64,000 bases of DNA. Origin: Neoarius graeffei. Its lineage: Eukaryota; Chordata; Actinopteri; Siluriformes; Ariidae. Of this stretch, positions 41,501 to 50,712 are shown in pieces. The notes beneath the pieces were generated by a model, which was not told the origin of the DNA, did no database searches, and worked only from the letters and a program-made list of their open reading frames with translations. The DNA lies in assembly GCF_027579695.1 (NCBI RefSeq), contig NC_083596.1:51196400-51260399 (forward strand). Direction: 5' to 3'. How positions within the stretch are numbered: the first letter of the stretch is position 1; each line of letters begins with the position of its first letter. A program made the position numbers and the translations under genes.

Positions 41501-44110
41501 CAGGTGAACAGCACCCTCCTGACATGCAAAAGGCCAGTCCTAAATTTAACTTACTCTGGGGACTTATTTGCATAACACTTTTTTTTTAGGAACAAAAGCA
41601 ATGTTGCCTCAGTAGGGGACAGGAGGAGAGGAGTTCAAACACACCATGGAGGGAAGGCGCGTGTGCGCGCATTAGTTATCCAATGTTAACCTCCCGCTTG
41701 TCTCCATATGAAGGATAATGGACTAACAGTAGGATACCAGAGGTGGGTGTGTATTAGAGACAGACAGATAGACAGACAGACAGAGACCAACCCTGGGGTT
41801 AAAACGATGTCCTCATTCACCAAACACATCAAAATCCCACAAACTGACCAGTGACTACAGAATACCCATAATGCATTGTGGGGAGTCAAGATGGCAATTA
41901 AAAACGGATTTGATTCTTTACCAATTCTTGAGCCGTCCAAATGATTCTTCACCTGTCCAAATGATTCTTTACCAATTCTTCACCTGTCCAAATGATTCTT
42001 TACCAATTCTTTACCTGTCCAAATGATTCTTCACCAATTCTTTACCTGTCCAAATGATTCTTCACCTGTCCAAATGATTCTTTACCAATTCTAACTGTCC
42101 AAATGATTCTTCACCTGTCCAAATGATTCTTTACCAATTCTAACTGTCCAAATGATTCTTTACCTGTCCAAATGATTCTTTACCAATTCTTTAACTGTCC
42201 AAATGATTCTTCAACTGTCCAAATGATTCTTTACCAATTCTAACTGTCCAAATGATTCTTCACCTGTCCAAATGATTCTTCACCTGTCCAAATGATTCTT
42301 CACCAATTCTTTAACTGTCCAAATGATTCTTCACCTGTCCAAATGATTCTTTACCAATTCTAACTGTCCAAATGATTCTTTACCTGTCCAAATGATTCTT
42401 CACCAATTCTTTACCTGTCCAAATGATTCTTTACCAATTCTTTAACTGTCCAAATGATTCTTCACCTGTCCAAATGATTCTTTACCAATTCTAACTGTCC
42501 AAATGATTCTTCACCTGTCCAAATGATTCTTCACCAATTTTTTTAACTGCCCAAATGATTCTTTACCTGTCCAAATGATTCTTTACCAATTCTTTACCTA
42601 TCCAAATGATTCTTTACCAATTCTTTAACCATCCAAATGATTCTTTCCTGATTCCTTTTATCATTCAAAGTAATTCTGCTCAGAGTCATTTAACTGTCCA
42701 AACAGTTCTTTAAAAATTTACAAAAAGGTCTTTAGCAAGTTCTTCGAAAAAATGATCATCAGTTCCAGGAAAAGCCGCCTCTTCCCCCCCGTCTCTCTCC
42801 TCCATGTTTCTGCATTTGTGTTTATTTGCTGTTCCAGAGAAAACAGCTTTTAATGGGCGTGTGTCCGAGATCCTCTGATATTCCCTCAGCAGCTTGTATA
42901 CGACAAACCTTCTGTCAGCTCATATTTCATTTATGCAGACAGCATAGAGACACAGGAACAGTGGAAACATGACAGAACCATCTGGAACATCAACATTTAC
43001 CTCAGATGTGTTGGTAATTAGGAGGAAAAATTAGTCACCACACTTAGCATTTACCGCTAACCAAACCTCCATTGGTTCCACCATCCTGGGGAACATCATG
43101 AACAAGAGTGGATCATCATGGTTTGTTTGTTTTTAATCCTGAAAGCACAGTGAAGATTATAGATTTAGAGAGGACACATTAGCCACAGTCACTAGCCACT
43201 GTGGCACATCAACGTATCCACCGAATCACGGAACCTAAACGATTCATACGATTTCTACACTTTCATACTGATTCTAATTGTCCTCCAGGTTCCATCACCA
43301 ATTCCTTACAACTGATTCTTTTCTTTCTTTCCTGAACCTCTCTCATATCCAAATGATTCTTTACTGGTTCTAATGGTCATAGTGGTTCCTTGCTAATTAG
43401 TTACACCTGATTACAACTGTTTAATTGTCCAACAATGCTTCTTTGAATCAGCCAGTAATCTTTGTTGATTCTTTATGAATTCAGATTGATTCCCAATTCT
43501 TTACAACTGACTCCGTACTTATTCTTTTTTATCTCATTGAACGAACTCGAATGATCCAACTCATCCTTCCGATTTCCTGATAATACTTCATATCTGAATC
43601 TTCACACCTGACTCATTTACCTGTAACTGTACAGTCCAACTGATTGAGTCAAAGGACATGACATTCTTTACAACTGATATACAAATTTTCAGACTGATTC
43701 ATTCTTTTATCAGTAATCATCTAAATTAATTGATTCACACACACTTTGGAATGAATCTCTCTGTACACCGTGCTGAATAAAAGGTCATTGTTCAGTCTGG
43801 TTCTATAGCCGTTTATATTTTGCTCTCACGTGGTCACTGACGTCCCGTCCTGAGGAATAAAGACACTGCAAAGAATATTTACTGATTTGTTTAACAGTCC
43901 AGATGATTCATTATTCATTACATTACTGCTGAAATGATTCCTGGATATTTTTAAAAAGTCAGAATTGTGAAGGTCTGAGTTTCAGGTTTGAGTGATGAAC
44001 GATAAGATGTCAAGCTTGAAGTTTTTGAACTCACCGTAACCGCGGTGCCGTCGCCGAGTCACGGAACCGTCATGGTAACGGCGGCGGCGCCGTGGTGATG
44101 AGGTCTCCAT
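27069..44110 (-). CDS. stard13: StAR-related lipid transfer domain protein 13 / DLC-family RhoGAP
   Basis: The product is a multidomain Rho GTPase-activating protein of the DLC family, which in other vertebrates inactivates RhoA/Cdc42 at focal adhesions and in the cytoplasm. Thirteen joined coding exons give about 1020 residues (human about 1113). Order: short basic N-terminus, SAM domain (EAKEACDWLRAAGFPQY, then RALCRRLTTLNKCA), a long Ser-rich exon, RhoGAP (arginine finger in GIFRKSGVKSR; LPEPIL; LLPDENREVLQTLL; NQMTAHTLAVCLAPS), and START (DGHPIRLWRVSVE to GPETKL at the C-terminus). The long exon holds VYDNV, like the tensin-binding site of DLC1, and LDAILQRIHGLQDNINEW, like its LD motif. 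All exon phases match. STARD13 is preferred over DLC1/STARD8 because RXFP2 is its chromosomal neighbour in human. The first exon is the least certain part. Confidence 0.9.
27268..27444 (-). CDS. stard13: stard13 START-domain exon
   Basis: Encodes RWCTDLPRGGCILISSSVDH and IMIEPCGKGRSRLTHYC. The donor GTACAC runs straight into a CA tract; the acceptor TGTCAG follows a TG tract. Confidence 0.93.
27541..27758 (-). CDS. stard13: stard13 START-domain exon
   Basis: Encodes VGDGHPIRLWRVSVEIEAPP, LRERHLWDEDLL and SMAPHPRRDFVVLR. The donor is GTACACACAC. Confidence 0.94.
28269..28490 (-). CDS. stard13: stard13 exon between RhoGAP and START
   Basis: A 222-nt phase-0 exon encoding IPQELMMQACSSYV, DYRIYLEDNVQCLLRD and GPPHTELAYKK. 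The donor is GTACACAC; the acceptor TCAG follows TG repeats. Confidence 0.92.
28628..28739 (-). CDS. stard13: stard13 RhoGAP C-terminal exon
   Basis: Encodes LISKRGRAKPDHKDLSEN and ECLSHMITECKKLFQ. The donor GTGTGTACACAC runs into a CA tract. Confidence 0.9.
29166..29376 (-). CDS. stard13: stard13 RhoGAP core exon
   Basis: Encodes VPQQQRLQAVQCAVFLLPDE, REVLQTLLYFLSDIS and NQMTAHTLAVCLAPSILHLN. The donor is the start of a TG tract. Confidence 0.94.
29479..29677 (-). CDS. stard13: stard13 RhoGAP exon with arginine finger
   Basis: Encodes VGIFRKSGVKSRIQALRQLN, SAYDVADLLKQYFRDLPEPI and THTFLHIYQ. The Arg of FRKSG is the catalytic finger of RhoGAP domains. Confidence 0.95.
29978..30055. repeat. 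(TG)n microsatellite at a stard13 donor
   Basis: A TG tract ending GCGTGCGCGCGCACATATAT lies within 10 bp of the donor of the exon ending at 30065. Confidence 0.92.
30065..30224 (-). CDS. stard13: stard13 exon, start of RhoGAP domain
   Basis: Encodes TVPKFMKRSKVPDYKEKRVF, GVPPIFNVQRTGQPLPQSIQ and QAMRYLRSQCLEK. Its first base completes a Trp codon with the previous exon. The donor is GTGTGTATATATG followed by a CA tract. Confidence 0.92.
30366..30422. repeat. (GA)n microsatellite
   Basis: About 20 GA units with small breaks. Confidence 0.93.
30736..30909 (-). CDS. stard13: stard13 exon, linker to RhoGAP
   Basis: Encodes KLRWHSFQNSHRPSVSS, QLNLLQKYSLLRLTAILEKH and KHGRSW. The donor is GTACACACAC; the acceptor is CCACAG. 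Confidence 0.9.
31394..32571 (-). CDS. stard13: stard13 long serine-rich exon
   Basis: A 1178-nt exon, phase 0 at the start and two bases over at the end. It encodes SEDSEEDDACALSSRWAFQR, a basic stretch (REKVKRSSRLFLRRMESLRR), VYDNVPDAFED and the LD-like LDAILQRIHGLQDNINEW. This region is largely disordered in the family and carries phosphorylation and adhesion-protein binding sites. Confidence 0.92.
32771..32834 (-). CDS. stard13: stard13 exon after SAM domain
   Basis: A 64-nt exon encoding RLTTLNKCAAMSLEVHFCCK. The LNKCA word is conserved in DLC proteins. Confidence 0.9.
33112..33193 (-). CDS. stard13: stard13 SAM-domain exon 2
   Basis: Encodes SLFPIDISSVRRDHEFLDHD and SVRALC. The acceptor AG lies inside a CTCTCT tract that forms its polypyrimidine tract. 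Confidence 0.88.
33197..33267. repeat. (GA)n and (TG)n tracts
   Basis: GA tract 33197-33227, which is the CT tract of the acceptor at 33194 on the - strand, then TG tract 33241-33267. Confidence 0.9.
33395..33453. repeat. (CA)n microsatellite
   Basis: About 29 CA units inside a stard13 intron. Confidence 0.95.
33454..35473. other. stard13 intron with decayed repeats
   Basis: Decayed CCCTAGTGTTCTCG-like words at 33690-33930, CTGACCACACCC-like words at 34545-34700, and TTCTAGAA-type words at 34790-35065. A GA tract lies at 35315-35349. No exon was recognised. Confidence 0.6.
35474..35545 (-). CDS. stard13: stard13 SAM-domain exon 1
   Basis: Encodes MEAKEACDWLRAAGFPQYVQ and LYE. The acceptor TTTCAG and donor GTAATC fit. 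Its Met could itself start a shorter isoform. Confidence 0.9.
35909..36963 (-). mobile_element. tRNA-derived SINE split by a MITE, 14-bp target duplication
   Basis: SINE tail at 35909 and head at 36963 on the - strand. TCCTGAAGAACATC flanks at 35895-35908 and 36964-36977. The SINE is interrupted at 36049-36730 by another element. Confidence 0.9.
36049..36730. mobile_element. MITE inside the SINE, GGCTAC ends, ATA target duplication
   Basis: GGCTACATTTACATTACG at the left and the inverse of GGCTACGTTTACACTAGA at the right. ATA lies on both sides (36046-36048 and 36731-36733), and removing the insert restores the SINE sequence. It is 682 bp with no recognised gene. Inner words such as GGATACGCTCGG and CGTATCCGTGTATTC are inversely related. 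Confidence 0.8.
36978..40148. other. stard13 intron; decayed TTCTAGAA repeat
   Basis: From about 37620 to 38620 and from 39270 to 40140 the words GGTTCTAGAATCC and CAGTGCAGTTCTAGA recur about every 30-40 bp. The stretches 36978-37600 and 38620-39270 show nothing recognisable. Confidence 0.65.
40187..40561 (+). mobile_element. SINE, first of a tandem pair
   Basis: Complete head (GGCGGCACGGTGGTG) to GATGAGATGAGATG tail. It is flanked by two perfect 38-bp direct repeats (40149-40186 and 40562-40599), far longer than an ordinary SINE duplication. Confidence 0.93.
40600..40976 (+). mobile_element. SINE, second of a tandem pair
   Basis: Complete SINE in the same orientation, differing from its neighbour at several diagnostic places (GGTGAACCCC against GGTGTACCCC; GATCCAGCTCGCC against GCTCCAGCTTGCC). 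It has its own 12-bp duplication AACCTTGACTCA (40588-40599 and 40977-40988). Confidence 0.93.
40990..41340. repeat. Decayed TTCTAGAA repeat, continued
   Basis: GGTTCTAGAACGGTCAGCC, GTGTGGCTCTAGAATACTC and similar words continue the repeat field after the SINE pair. Confidence 0.65.
41434..41497. repeat. (CA)n microsatellite
   Basis: About 32 perfect CA units. Confidence 0.95.
41938..42656. repeat. Minisatellite, mixed 20/29/31-bp units
   Basis: Basic unit CAAATGATTCTTTACCTGTC (20 bp), often expanded by AATTCTTTACC or AATTCTAAC. About 28 units. Decayed copies of GATTCTTTAC continue to about 43760. Confidence 0.93.
42657..44034. other. stard13 intron, decayed GATTCTTTAC words
   Basis: Scattered GATTCTTTAC, CCAATTCTTTACAACTGA and related words; no exon recognised. 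Confidence 0.5.
44035..44110 (-). CDS. stard13: Candidate first coding exon of stard13
   Basis: An ATG at 44110-44108 opens METSSPRRRRRYHDGSVTRR and RHRGY, ending one base before GTGAGT. That base plus AG of the exon at 35545 makes a Glu codon, so the phase is right (GYE then MEAKEACDW). The exon is CpG-rich compared with its surroundings. Whether it is the main start is not shown by the sequence alone. Confidence 0.5.
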
Positions 44111-44436
44111 ATCGTTAACCCGTTAATCAGCCACAGGTTTCCAACATTTCCCTGACTTTACAAAAAGCCATTTAATCCAGTAAGGGTCGAAGGGTCTCTC
44201 TCTCGCTCTCTAATAAAACATTTAAAAGCTCATGACAGAGCTAGAAGGATAACGAAGCTGGTGTTGCTAACAGGATGTGGCAGGAGAAGGCGAGAAATGT
44301 TCCTCATGCTGAAGTAAAGAGGGGGATGTTGGGGTAGATGGGGGGCAGGCTCACACTTCCTGCCCCATTTGGCCCCTTGGCCTGAATGGCCCACTTCACA
44401 ATGAGCCAGGAAACACACACCACTCCGGCCACACCG

Positions 44437-44469
<33 letters not shown>

Positions 44470-44710
44470 TGAGAGAGAAAGACTGAAAGGAGTTAAAATT
44501 AGTTTTAAGACACACCCACTAATAAAAACCACAAAAGTGAGATTGTTAAGAGGGTGGGGGGGGAACAAACAAAAGGCTGCATAGTGTAAGAAAAAAAAGA
44601 ACAAAGAAATGAAAAAAGAAAGTAAGAGTCGTTCACAACAAAGACATGAGAAAAACAAAAAAAATGAAAGAAATCACTTAGAATCTAGGAGGTGTAGCCT
44701 TCAAAATTCA

Positions 44711-45312
44711 GTTCCAGTGAAGGAGGCGTGCCTCTGCATCAAGGGGGCGTGTCTCTGCACCCGTCAGTTCCAGTGAAGGGGGCGTGTCTCTGCACCCGTC
44801 AGTTCCAGTGAAGGGGGCGTGTCTCTGCACCCGTCAGTTCCAGTGAAGGGGGCGTGTCTCTGCACCCGTCAGTTCCAGTGAAGGGGGCGTGTCTCTGCAC
44901 CCGTCAGTTCCAGTGAAGGGGGCGTGTCTCTGCACCCGTCAGTTCCAGTGAAGGGGGCGTGTCTCTGCACCCGTCAGTTCCAGTGAAGGGGGCGTGTCTC
45001 TGCACCCGTCAGTTCCAGTGAAGGGGGCGTGTCTCTGCACCCGTCAGTTCCAGTGAAGGGGGCGTGTCTCTGCACCCGTCAGTTCCAGTGAAGGGGGCGT
45101 GTCTCTGCACACGTCAGTTCCAGTGAAGGGGGCGTGTCTCTGCACCCGTCAGTTCCAGTGAAGGGGGCGTGTCTCTGCACACGTCAGTTCCAGTGAAGGG
45201 GGTGTGTCTCTGCACACGTCAGTTCCAGTGAAGGGGGCGTGTCTCTGCACACGTCAGTTCCAGTGAAGGGGGCGTGTCTCTGCACACGTCAGTTCCAGTG
45301 AAGGGGGCGTGT
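44711..45312. repeat. 35-bp minisatellite, about 17 copies
   Basis: Unit starts AGTTCCAGTGAAGGGGGCGT and ends GTCTCTGCACCCGTC. Copies are nearly identical; the only common change is CACCCGTC to CACACGTC in later units. It begins 600 bp upstream (in stard13 orientation) of the candidate first exon at 44110. Each unit holds GGGGGCGTG, like a KLF/SP GC box. Confidence 0.96.
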
Positions 45313-47939
45313 CCATAATTACTGTGTTTATACAGACAGACAGAAGAGGTGAAGTGAAGTGGCATTTCCTGTTTGTGCTCTGATTGGGTCTCAGGTTCTG
45401 TTCAGTCACTTCCTTTCTCCTGAGCCAAGCCTGCAGAGGCATTGTGGGTAATCCCTCAGGGTCTGGAGCGAGCGATGGAAAAGGAAAGGAGTGGAGCGGA
45501 CGACTGGGACACCACAGGAAACAAAAGATCAGACAGACAACTGTGGGGGTGTGGCTTAGCACGCATCATTTCCTCCCGAGGAGAGTCTCCGATAACTATC
45601 AGATCTCAGACAGGAAATTAAACACACTCCGCTGGGAGAGCGAGACAGACGGAGAGAGACAGTCAGACAGATAGGACTGACCGAGATCGTCCTTTCCTTT
45701 AGTTCATTTCCCATTCATTACCATTCATCTCCTCCCACAAGCTTCATGATAAACCCCGCCTACTCTTACAGCTACATGCAAAGTTTGAGCAACGATTTTA
45801 ATTCGAAATCTTTTTCCACATTGAGGAACTTTAACGCCAGGATGATACCAGCGTCATGAGACTGTTGTCATGGCAACCTTTCCAGCAGCATCTCCAGTTG
45901 GAAAATGAACTCGAACCAGAGTTGTGTCTGTTCCTGTCTCGGAATGTGGGGGTGAAGAAAGTGCCCGAAACCTCTGTTGATCCAGAACGGCTCATGATCA
46001 TCATCATCAAAACACACACACACACACACACACAGTTGGCAGAAAGTAAGAGGCTGTGACTGTTTCATTTTCAGTAAACAAGTTTAAACAGGTCTGAATG
46101 AAATAAAGTCAATGCCAGTTCTTGCTCCCTCTCTCCCCCCCAACACACACAAGCTGGGTTAGGAGGTCGAAGGGTTATACAGGCTTCATTTTGCAATTTA
46201 CTCTGCCGACCTCGCAAGGTCAAACGCAGAGAGACAAAAAGATAACAGATGTTTATCTTTGAAGTTCTCCGCATCTTTGTTCTCAGTCCTGTTTTATTTC
46301 ATCTCTCACACTCCTCACACTGCACCCGTACTCTCTCTCTCTCTCTCTCACACACAATGCAAAAACACATCACATCTGTGTGTGTAAACAAAGTGACAAA
46401 GCATAAAAACATCACACCCATAATGCAGAAAGGGGCGGAGCCATAACACAACACACTTTACACCAGTACAGCAAAAACTACACACACACACAATTACACA
46501 GATCTGCCATGTACCGTAGGTCACATCTGTAATACAAGTTTCACAGCTGTATCACTCCATCCTTTAGTTATTTCTTCATTCATCACACACTGTAAACACG
46601 TGATGGAGCAGGAAATAAATCTAATAATTTTGGATTTCACCAAACTGCAAGAGCAGAAAACGCAGGTCTGAGACGTGACTGAACAGAAACCCGGTGTGTG
46701 TGTGTGTGTGAGTGAGAGACAGAAACAGAGCAGGTTTCAGTATGAGCTGTTAAATTGTATAAAGCGACGCTGTATTGATGCATTTGAGTGTGAAACAACT
46801 CGAACCTACGTTCTCTAAAAATACATCAAACCCCATGACCACAACAGTGAGGAACTCACAAAACGAACAAATTCATTCTGACTCAGTGAGGCTTGAGGAA
46901 ACCACTCGGTGCTTCTTCTGTTCTACGTTGGGCTTGTTTCATTACTCAACCTTCAACACCACCTTATTTAACGTTCACTTTAAACAACTCCCCCCCACAC
47001 ACACAGAGCTACAGTAACACACACATCCCATCATTCCCTCAGGGTTGAGTTTCAGTCCACTGTCCTGAACGGTCTCATCCAGGTCAATCAGTGACATCTT
47101 TAATGATGAAAAATGAGCTTCAGTTTTTATCCACAGTGTGACGAAGAACAGATGAATAAAGGGGGAGGAGTTTGTTTTGTTCTGCTGTTTTAAGAAAACA
47201 GTTTCAGTGGACAGCAGACTCTGCGTGAACATCTGGCATTTCGGCTCATGATCTGTACGCGCAACAATAACTTATTTATTTGATCTTTATAAATACTGCA
47301 AGTACAAAGTGATTGATTATTAGCTAAAGATCCTTCACTACCTTCTTCAGTGAAGATTAGGGAGTTAGTTTGCAGCTTATCTGGTGAAAACGCTTGTGAA
47401 TTTGTTAACCAACAGAACACACACTGATGTGAACTTCAGTAAAACACACACGCGTGTACTTGCCCTGTATTACAGGCCACAGAAATCATGCTGTGGTCAG
47501 CTCTGTTTTTCATAAACACTGTGTGTGTTACAGTAAAATAACCAACACCAGGAGGCTGGGAGTGAAGCGCAGTCACTGTTCGAGTCATCACCACCACTCT
47601 GACATTGATTAGTTTCCTTGAGCAGCACCCCCCCCCGCATGTTTTATTTCTCTCACACCACAGCAGCTTACCAATTATTACAATTTTTATTTATTAAACA
47701 AAAACACAGCCCATTACTTTTTGCCCATCTGTAATGAGCGCTTTAATAATAAATGGAGCTGCTGCTGCTCCAGAAAACTAATCAACACCTTCTGAAATCC
47801 AGAATGCAGTGAAAGTCTGATTGTAGTTAATCCCAGAAAGGAAAAACACAAACTTATTATTATTATTATTATTATAGGGAGTAGATTAAAAAGCGCACAC
47901 CTTTGCGCATGCGCAGGAGCGCGCAGGCTTTACTGTAGA

Positions 47940-47980
<41 letters not shown>

Positions 47981-48374
47981 TTGATCTAGTCTGTTTTTAT
48001 TTCCTTTATAAATCCATGAACTCACCTAAAACCTGTGTGTGTTTGAGTTTCCTCCTGAGCGCAGGGAAACCTCTGGATGGAGAGCCGACACTTTCACCAC
48101 TTTTATCCATTTCCCTCCTTTCTCTCCTCTTCTTCACTCCGTCCTCAGTTTATTCCTCCTCCTCTTCCTCCTCTTCCTCACTCCCTCTGTCCTCCACCCT
48201 GAGCTCATGTCTCTCCCACAGACTCTGTGCTGCTCTGAAGTTCCTCCTCTGTTCTGGGTTCAGGGTTTAAAGCCCCCAACCCGCTTCCGGACACGCGCGC
48301 GCTCAGCAGAGTCGCTGAGCCTCATGGGATATGTAGTGCGCACCTGAGACCACGCCCACTTTTACTTCCACTAT
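45313..48374. other. No gene recognised; microsatellites
   Basis: CA tract 46012-46034, GA tract 47943-47979, AT-rich unique stretches. The part 47890-48320 is richer in CpG (GCGCATGCGCAGGAGCGCGC and ACACGCGCGCGCTCAG) and could be a promoter of a stard13 transcript, but nothing in it is decisive. Confidence 0.45.
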
Positions 48375-48451
48375 AGACCCTTTTCAGTCTCGTGACCTTC
48401 GTAAACGCGACCGCCATTTTGGACATGTAGTGGACTTCGGCTCGAATCAGT

Positions 48452-48850
48452 TTGAATGCGAGGAAGGCGACGAACGAAAAACATAAAAGAAAAAGGAGCG
48501 ATTTGCAGAAAACACCTTCACGATCCAGCGACGTAGGGCATTTACAGGGCGAGCAGAGGGAGAGGGATTTGCAAAAATTGAGGTTAGCAGGCTTAGAGAA
48601 CGACGTTTACCTGCTTCCACCAGGATTGTTCACTGACGTACGGAAGTACACGAAGCCCTCGTCTTTACCTGACTTCGGCCCACATGATCTGTATACCTAT
48701 GTCGTTAAAAACCCATCGCCATACACAGGTATTGATCTGAAAGCGTATAAGAGTTTGGATGCCGACAAATATTTTGTGTCAGGCTGGGTAACATGCCTAC
48801 ATCAGCGGGTCGTCCCTGGAGCCGGTGGTCGCCATCTTATTACAGCGAAG
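48452..48850 (+). pseudogene. N-terminal exon of a transposon YqaJ/SWIM-type protein
   Basis: About 133 residues: a Lys/Arg-rich start, then LPDFGPHDLYTYVVKNPSPY, IDLKAYKSLDADKYFVSGWV and GGRHLITAK, ending before GTTTGT. The AYKSLDAxxYFVSGWV region precedes the SWIM and YqaJ domains in many fish transposon-derived proteins. Those later domains are absent here. Confidence 0.6.
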
Positions 48851-48924
48851 GTTTGTTCACATTTTCATTTACTTTCGGTCCTCAGGATAAACAAAATGTT
48901 ATTAAATGTCATTGAAATAACTTC

Positions 48925-49304
48925 GGGCGGCACGGTGGTGTAGTGGTTAGCGCTGTCGCCTCACAGCAAGAAGGTCCTGGGTTCGAGCCCCGTGGCCGGC
49001 GAGGGCCTTTCTGTGTGGAGTTTGCATGTTCTCCCCGTGTCCGCGTGGGTTTCCTCCGGGTGCTCCGGTTTCCCCCACAGTCCAAAGACATGCAGGTTAG
49101 GTTAACTGGTGACTCTAAATTGAGCGTAGGTGTGAATGTGAGTGTGAATGGTTGTCTGTGTCTATGTGTCAGCCCTGTGATGACCTGGCGACTTGTCCAG
49201 GGTGAACCCCGCCTTTCACCCGTAGTCAGCTGGGATAGGATCCAGCTCGCCTGCGACCCTGTAGAACAGGATAAAGCGGCTAGAGATAATGAGATGAGAT
49301 GAGA
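48925..49304 (+). mobile_element. tRNA-derived SINE with 12-bp target duplication
   Basis: Full element. TGAAATAACTTC lies at 48913-48924 and 49305-49316. It is inserted in the ISL2EU-like element just after the accessory exon. Confidence 0.93.
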
Positions 49305-49434
49305 TGAAATAACTTCTTAGTCTGTTGAGACATGGCCCATTATAAATTTGCTGTTACCAGGCAATGACCAAGAACTGTATTATTAGGGTCGGTGTCTGTG
49401 TTGTAGCAGTGCACTAGCAGCTAGCTGTTAGCAC

Positions 49435-49915
49435 TAGCTAATGTCAACAACATAGTAGCTGGTATGTTACTGTAGCAATGTTTACATTCAGTCATTTGGA
49501 TGACTGTTAAAACCTTTCAGTCTCAAGTTTTTCCTTTACTGGATTTACTAGTTTAGTGTAATTATGATCCGGCAGCTATTTACACCGGATCCAGTGTAAA
49601 TAGCTGCCAGAGCCGACGTCTGAGGTTCCGGAGCGCGCTCCGGCTTGCTCCCCTCAAATTAAGCCCTGTATAGGTAAATAGCTGCCGGAGCCGACGTCTG
49701 AGGTTCCGGCGCGCGCTCCGGAACCTCGGACGTCGGCTCCGGCAGCTATTTACACTGGATCCAGTGTAAATAGCTGCCGGATCATAATTACAGTAAACTA
49801 GTAAATACAGTAAAGGAAAAACTTGAGACTGAAAGGTTTTAACAGTCATCCAAATGACTGAACGTAAACATTGCTATAGTAACATACCAGCTACTTGTTG
49901 ACGTTAGCTAGTCAA
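49435..49915. repeat. Foldback palindrome, about 175-bp arms
   Basis: The segment around 49437-49610 is the inverse of about 49745-49915 (shared words TAGCTGGTATGTTACTRTAG, CAGTCATTTGGATGACTGTT, GATCCGGCAGCTATTTACAC). The centre holds further GC-rich inverted pieces (CCGGAGCGCGCTCCGG, GAGCCGACGTCTGAGG). Confidence 0.85.
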
Positions 49916-50345
49916 CAATAGCTACTACAGAAGAATAAAGAGGTTACAATGGGTTATTTTAACCTATTTGGTTACACACTCGCCGCCACAGAATGTTAAC
50001 AGCAATGTAATGCCTTTTCTGGCTAATTTTATTCGTCTTACCACCAACAAAGTGGTCACTACACAAGCGCTGGTATGCCGAGGGCTGCCAATCTGTTAAT
50101 GGCCGCTATCCATCTTCTCCGTCGGGATCCGATAAAATGATAAGCCTTGCCTTGTTTGTTGATGGTTACTACATCCAGGTGCACAACAATATAGTGGCAT
50201 GATGGAAGTCTTGCTGAAAGTAAAAACTTTCTTTGCTGCCGTTCCTCAATGTTGGCTGTGGTAAACTACTGGTAGTACACGTCCAAAATGGCGGCCGCGT
50301 TTGTCATGACGTCACGTGAAAAGGGTCCATAGTCTGGCTCCATTC

Positions 50346-50712
50346 CCATCTCATCTCATTATCTCTAGCCGCTTTATCCTGTTCTACAGGGTCGCAGGCG
50401 AGCTGGATCCTATCCCAGCTGACTACGGGCGAAAGGCGGGGTTCACCCTGGACAAGTCGCCAGGTCATCACAGGGCTGACACATAGACACAGACAACCAT
50501 TCACACTCACATTCACACCTACGCTCAATTTAGAGTCACCAGTTAACCTAACCTGCATGTCTTTGGACTGTGGGGGAAACCGGAGCACCCGGAGGAAACC
50601 CACGCGGACACGGGGAGAACATGCAAACTCCACACAGAAAGGCCCTCGCCGGCCACGGGGCTCGAACCCGGACCTTCTTGCTGTGAGGCGACAGCGCTAA
50701 CCAATACACCAC
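50346..50712 (-). mobile_element. tRNA-derived SINE, head slightly truncated
   Basis: Runs from the CATCTCATCTCATTATC tail to CACCACC at the head; the outermost bases of the head are missing and no target duplication is seen. Confidence 0.88.

Larger units (their letters stand above)
48375..50328 (+). mobile_element. ISL2EU-like DNA transposon with accessory-gene exon
   Basis: Ends AGACCCTTTTCA and the inverse of GGACCCTTTTCA; the matching extends about 50 bp to a shared CGCCATTTTGGAC. AT flanks both sides. Inside are a frame resembling the N-terminal part of YqaJ-type accessory proteins, a SINE and a long palindrome. ISL2EU-group elements are known to carry a YqaJ-domain gene next to the transposase; the transposase is missing here. 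The family call is inference. Confidence 0.65.

Noticed and set aside
41938-42656. CRISPR-like array
   Set aside because: The units abut with no unique spacers of constant length, and the genome is a vertebrate one; it is a minisatellite.
45384-45674. Frames next to the 35-bp minisatellite
   Set aside because: No domain or splice-site support; composition like non-coding flank.
47890-48350. CpG-richer stretch as a firm stard13 promoter
   Set aside because: It lacks a clear first exon in phase and could be an ordinary GC-rich patch; kept only as a remark.
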